From Ghiorsea sp. (GTDB lineage: Bacteria; Pseudomonadota; Zetaproteobacteria; Mariprofundales; Mariprofundaceae): DNA of 7,118 nt. Each line of letters starts with the position of its first letter. The stretch's first letter is position 1. The stretch covers positions 1 through 7,118 of the forward strand of contig JAUZQX010000072.1 in assembly GCA_030950765.1 (NCBI GenBank), written 5' to 3'. The notes beneath the pieces are model-generated. The model had not been told where the DNA came from, did not search any database, and was given only the letters and a program-made list of their open reading frames with translations. Position numbers and translations under genes: made by a program. This document shows positions 5,650-7,118 of this stretch, one piece after another.

Positions 5650-7118
5650 ATGGGTATTTATAACGCGCTTTACACAGGTTCCAGTGGACTATCAGCTTTC
5701 GGTGAAAGTGTTCGAGTCATTGGTGATAATATCGCCAACATCAACTCTTTGGGGTTCAAATCGCAAAACGTTGTATTTTCCGATGTATTATCACAAACCG
5801 TTGGTGTGACACGCTCCAACATTGCCAACCAAGTGGGTAATGGTGTGCGCATTGGTATGATTACACGCGACCAAGCACAGGGTTCGATTCAGAACACCAC
5901 TAGCGCCACCGATATGGCAATCAATGGTAATGGTATGTTTGCCCTCAAAGACCCTGCCAGTGGTCAAACCTATTATACCCGTGCTGGTGCATTTATTTTG
6001 GATAAAAACTCCAACTTAATTGATGGGCAAGGTTTTGTTGTTCAAGGTTGGGCAACCAATGAACAAGGTGATGCCACAGGTAATATTACTGACATTACCT
6101 TTGGTGGACTAGCATCCCAAGCACAACCGACCACCAATATTGATATGGGTGTGACCTTGGACTCCAATGCTGCAACCTACAATGCAGGTGTTGCTTTTGA
6201 CCCCAACAATGCAGCCACCTACCACTACAAAGCTGAAGCCAATATTTATGACTCCTTGGGTCAACAACATGCAGTCAGTGTTTATTATGTCAAAGAAGCC
6301 AACAACACTTGGAGCTGGCATGCTGGTGTGGATGGGGCTGATGTAGCTGGCGGCATCCCTGGGCAGCAAGTGATTGTGGGCAATACCGCCACCAACTTCA
6401 ACACCACCAATCCAGCACTGGCACTCCCCTTGCCCGCTGGCACAGAAATCTCAGGCGGCACAACCTTTGACCAAGCTGTAACCATCAATGGTACCAATGT
6501 GTTGGCAGGGCAAACCGTCAGCGCCGCATTGGGTAGCTCTGTTGTTGTCAACACCAGCACATTCCCTGCTGGTACCAATGTTACAGCAGGTAATGTGCTG
6601 ACAACACCTGCTGCGAACCAGCTTGTCTTTGGTAGCCAAGGTGAGTTGGTTACAGAAGTAGGGCCTGGTATTAACTTCCCATGGAACAGTGCCGCAGTGT
6701 CCACCATCAACTTTAACTTTGGTGATGCCACCACCAATGACCAACAAGCCATACTTGGTGACGGTTTAAATGGTACGGTACAAATGGCAGGCACATTTGC
6801 CACCCGTCAAATCGTTCGTGATGGTTACTCCTCAGGCTTCTTGGATAAATTAGAAACCGACTCAACGGGCCGTGTATTTGGTGTATTCACCAATGGTCAA
6901 CGTCGCTCACTTTACCAAGTCGCATTGGCAAAATTCCCCAATGATGCTGTGCTTAACCATGTGGGTAACAATCTACAACAAGAAACGATTGCCTCTGGCT
7001 CTCCTATTTTGGAAAAACCAGGCAATGGCGGCATGGGCTCGATTACACCTTATGGCTTAGAACAATCCAATGTGGATTTGGCTGGTGAATTTGTAAAACT
7101 CATCGTGGTACAACGTGG
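5650..7118 (+). CDS. flgE: Flagellar hook protein FlgE (C-terminus beyond right edge)
   Basis: The structural subunit of the hook, the flexible joint between motor and filament. The start ATG has AGGAG at 5639-5643 with a six-base gap. There are 489 complete codons before the window ends. The N-terminal rod/hook domain (PF00460) shows SSGLSAFGESVRVIGDNIAN and INSLGFKSQ (residues 11-38). DMAINGNGMF (about 88-97), YYTRAGAFILD and VVQGW are conserved hook-protein motifs. The C-terminal domain (PF06429) is seen as LEQSNVDLAGEFVKLIVVQR (470-489), so probably only 20-30 residues are missing. The full protein would be near 515 residues against about 402 in enterobacteria. The extra length appears mainly at about 228-326, between the middle domains, and holds GT-x4-G repeats. 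No cysteine is visible. Confidence 0.96.
   Translation, partial: MGIYNALYTGSSGLSAFGESVRVIGDNIANINSLGFKSQNVVFSDVLSQTVGVTRSNIANQVGNGVRIGMITRDQAQGSIQNTTSATDMAINGNGMFALKDPASGQTYYTRAGAFILDKNSNLIDGQGFVVQGWATNEQGDATGNITDITFGGLASQAQPTTNIDMGVTLDSNAATYNAGVAFDPNNAATYHYKAEANIYDSLGQQHAVSVYYVKEANNTWSWHAGVDGADVAGGIPGQQVIVGNTATNFNTTNPALALPLPAGTEISGGTTFDQAVTINGTNVLAGQTVSAALGSSVVVNTSTFPAGTNVTAGNVLTTPAANQLVFGSQGELVTEVGPGINFPWNSAAVSTINFNFGDATTNDQQAILGDGLNGTVQMAGTFATRQIVRDGYSSGFLDKLETDSTGRVFGVFTNGQRRSLYQVALAKFPNDAVLNHVGNNLQQETIASGSPILEKPGNGGMGSITPYGLEQSNVDLAGEFVKLIVVQR
6439..6591 (+). repeat. GT-x4-G repeats in the FlgE insertion
   Basis: Three short motifs occur in the extra FlgE segment: GTEISGG (residues 264-270), GTNVLAG (281-287) and GTNVTAG (308-314), spaced 17 and 27 residues apart. 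The last two share the 11-base DNA string GGTACCAATGT (6490-6500 and 6571-6581). The pattern resembles beta-solenoid or beta-sandwich turns, but no fold can be assigned by eye. Confidence 0.5.

Noticed and set aside
6285..6803. A 172-codon open frame on the minus strand
   Set aside because: It lies wholly antisense to flgE, has a biased low-complexity translation rich in Val, Pro, Ala and Thr, and no family features. It is a shadow of the FlgE codons.

Overview
The window carries part of a flagellar hook-assembly operon, preceded by a large ion-channel gene. It reads as a motile Gram-negative, probably proteobacterial, chromosome. Support comes from the order fliK-flgD-flgE, an FxsA-family inner-membrane protein, good AGGAG-type ribosome binding sites and two RpoN (sigma-54)-like promoter elements. 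By eye the DNA is moderately AT-rich. The lineage cannot be fixed from sequence alone.

Layout. Positions 1-225 (minus strand) hold the first 75 codons of an FxsA-family gene that runs off the left edge. Positions 226-342 are a divergent intergenic region with a sigma-54-like promoter for the rightward genes and a weaker sigma-70-like promoter for fxsA. Positions 343-3204 encode a 953-residue membrane protein: two voltage-sensor-like S1-S4 modules in tandem, one CASTOR/POLLUX-type pore, then two RCK-like domains. Positions 3205-3278 contain a second sigma-54-like element almost identical to the first. fliK (3279-4943), flgD (4954-5619) and flgE (5650 to beyond the right edge) follow on the same strand with short gaps.

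How they work together. FlgD caps the growing hook, FlgE is the hook subunit, and FliK measures hook length and switches the export apparatus from hook to filament substrates. The channel gene sits just upstream on the same strand, and its promoter element matches the one before fliK at 14 of 17 positions. This suggests, without proving, that the channel is expressed together with the hook genes.

The most unusual item is the channel: two voltage-sensor-like modules for one pore, joined to a CASTOR/POLLUX-like cytoplasmic region. I know of no described family with this layout. Secondary points are a perfect inverted repeat across the fliK start codon, recently duplicated 42-bp units in the FliK N-terminal region, and an extra GT-x4-G repeat insert in the hook protein.
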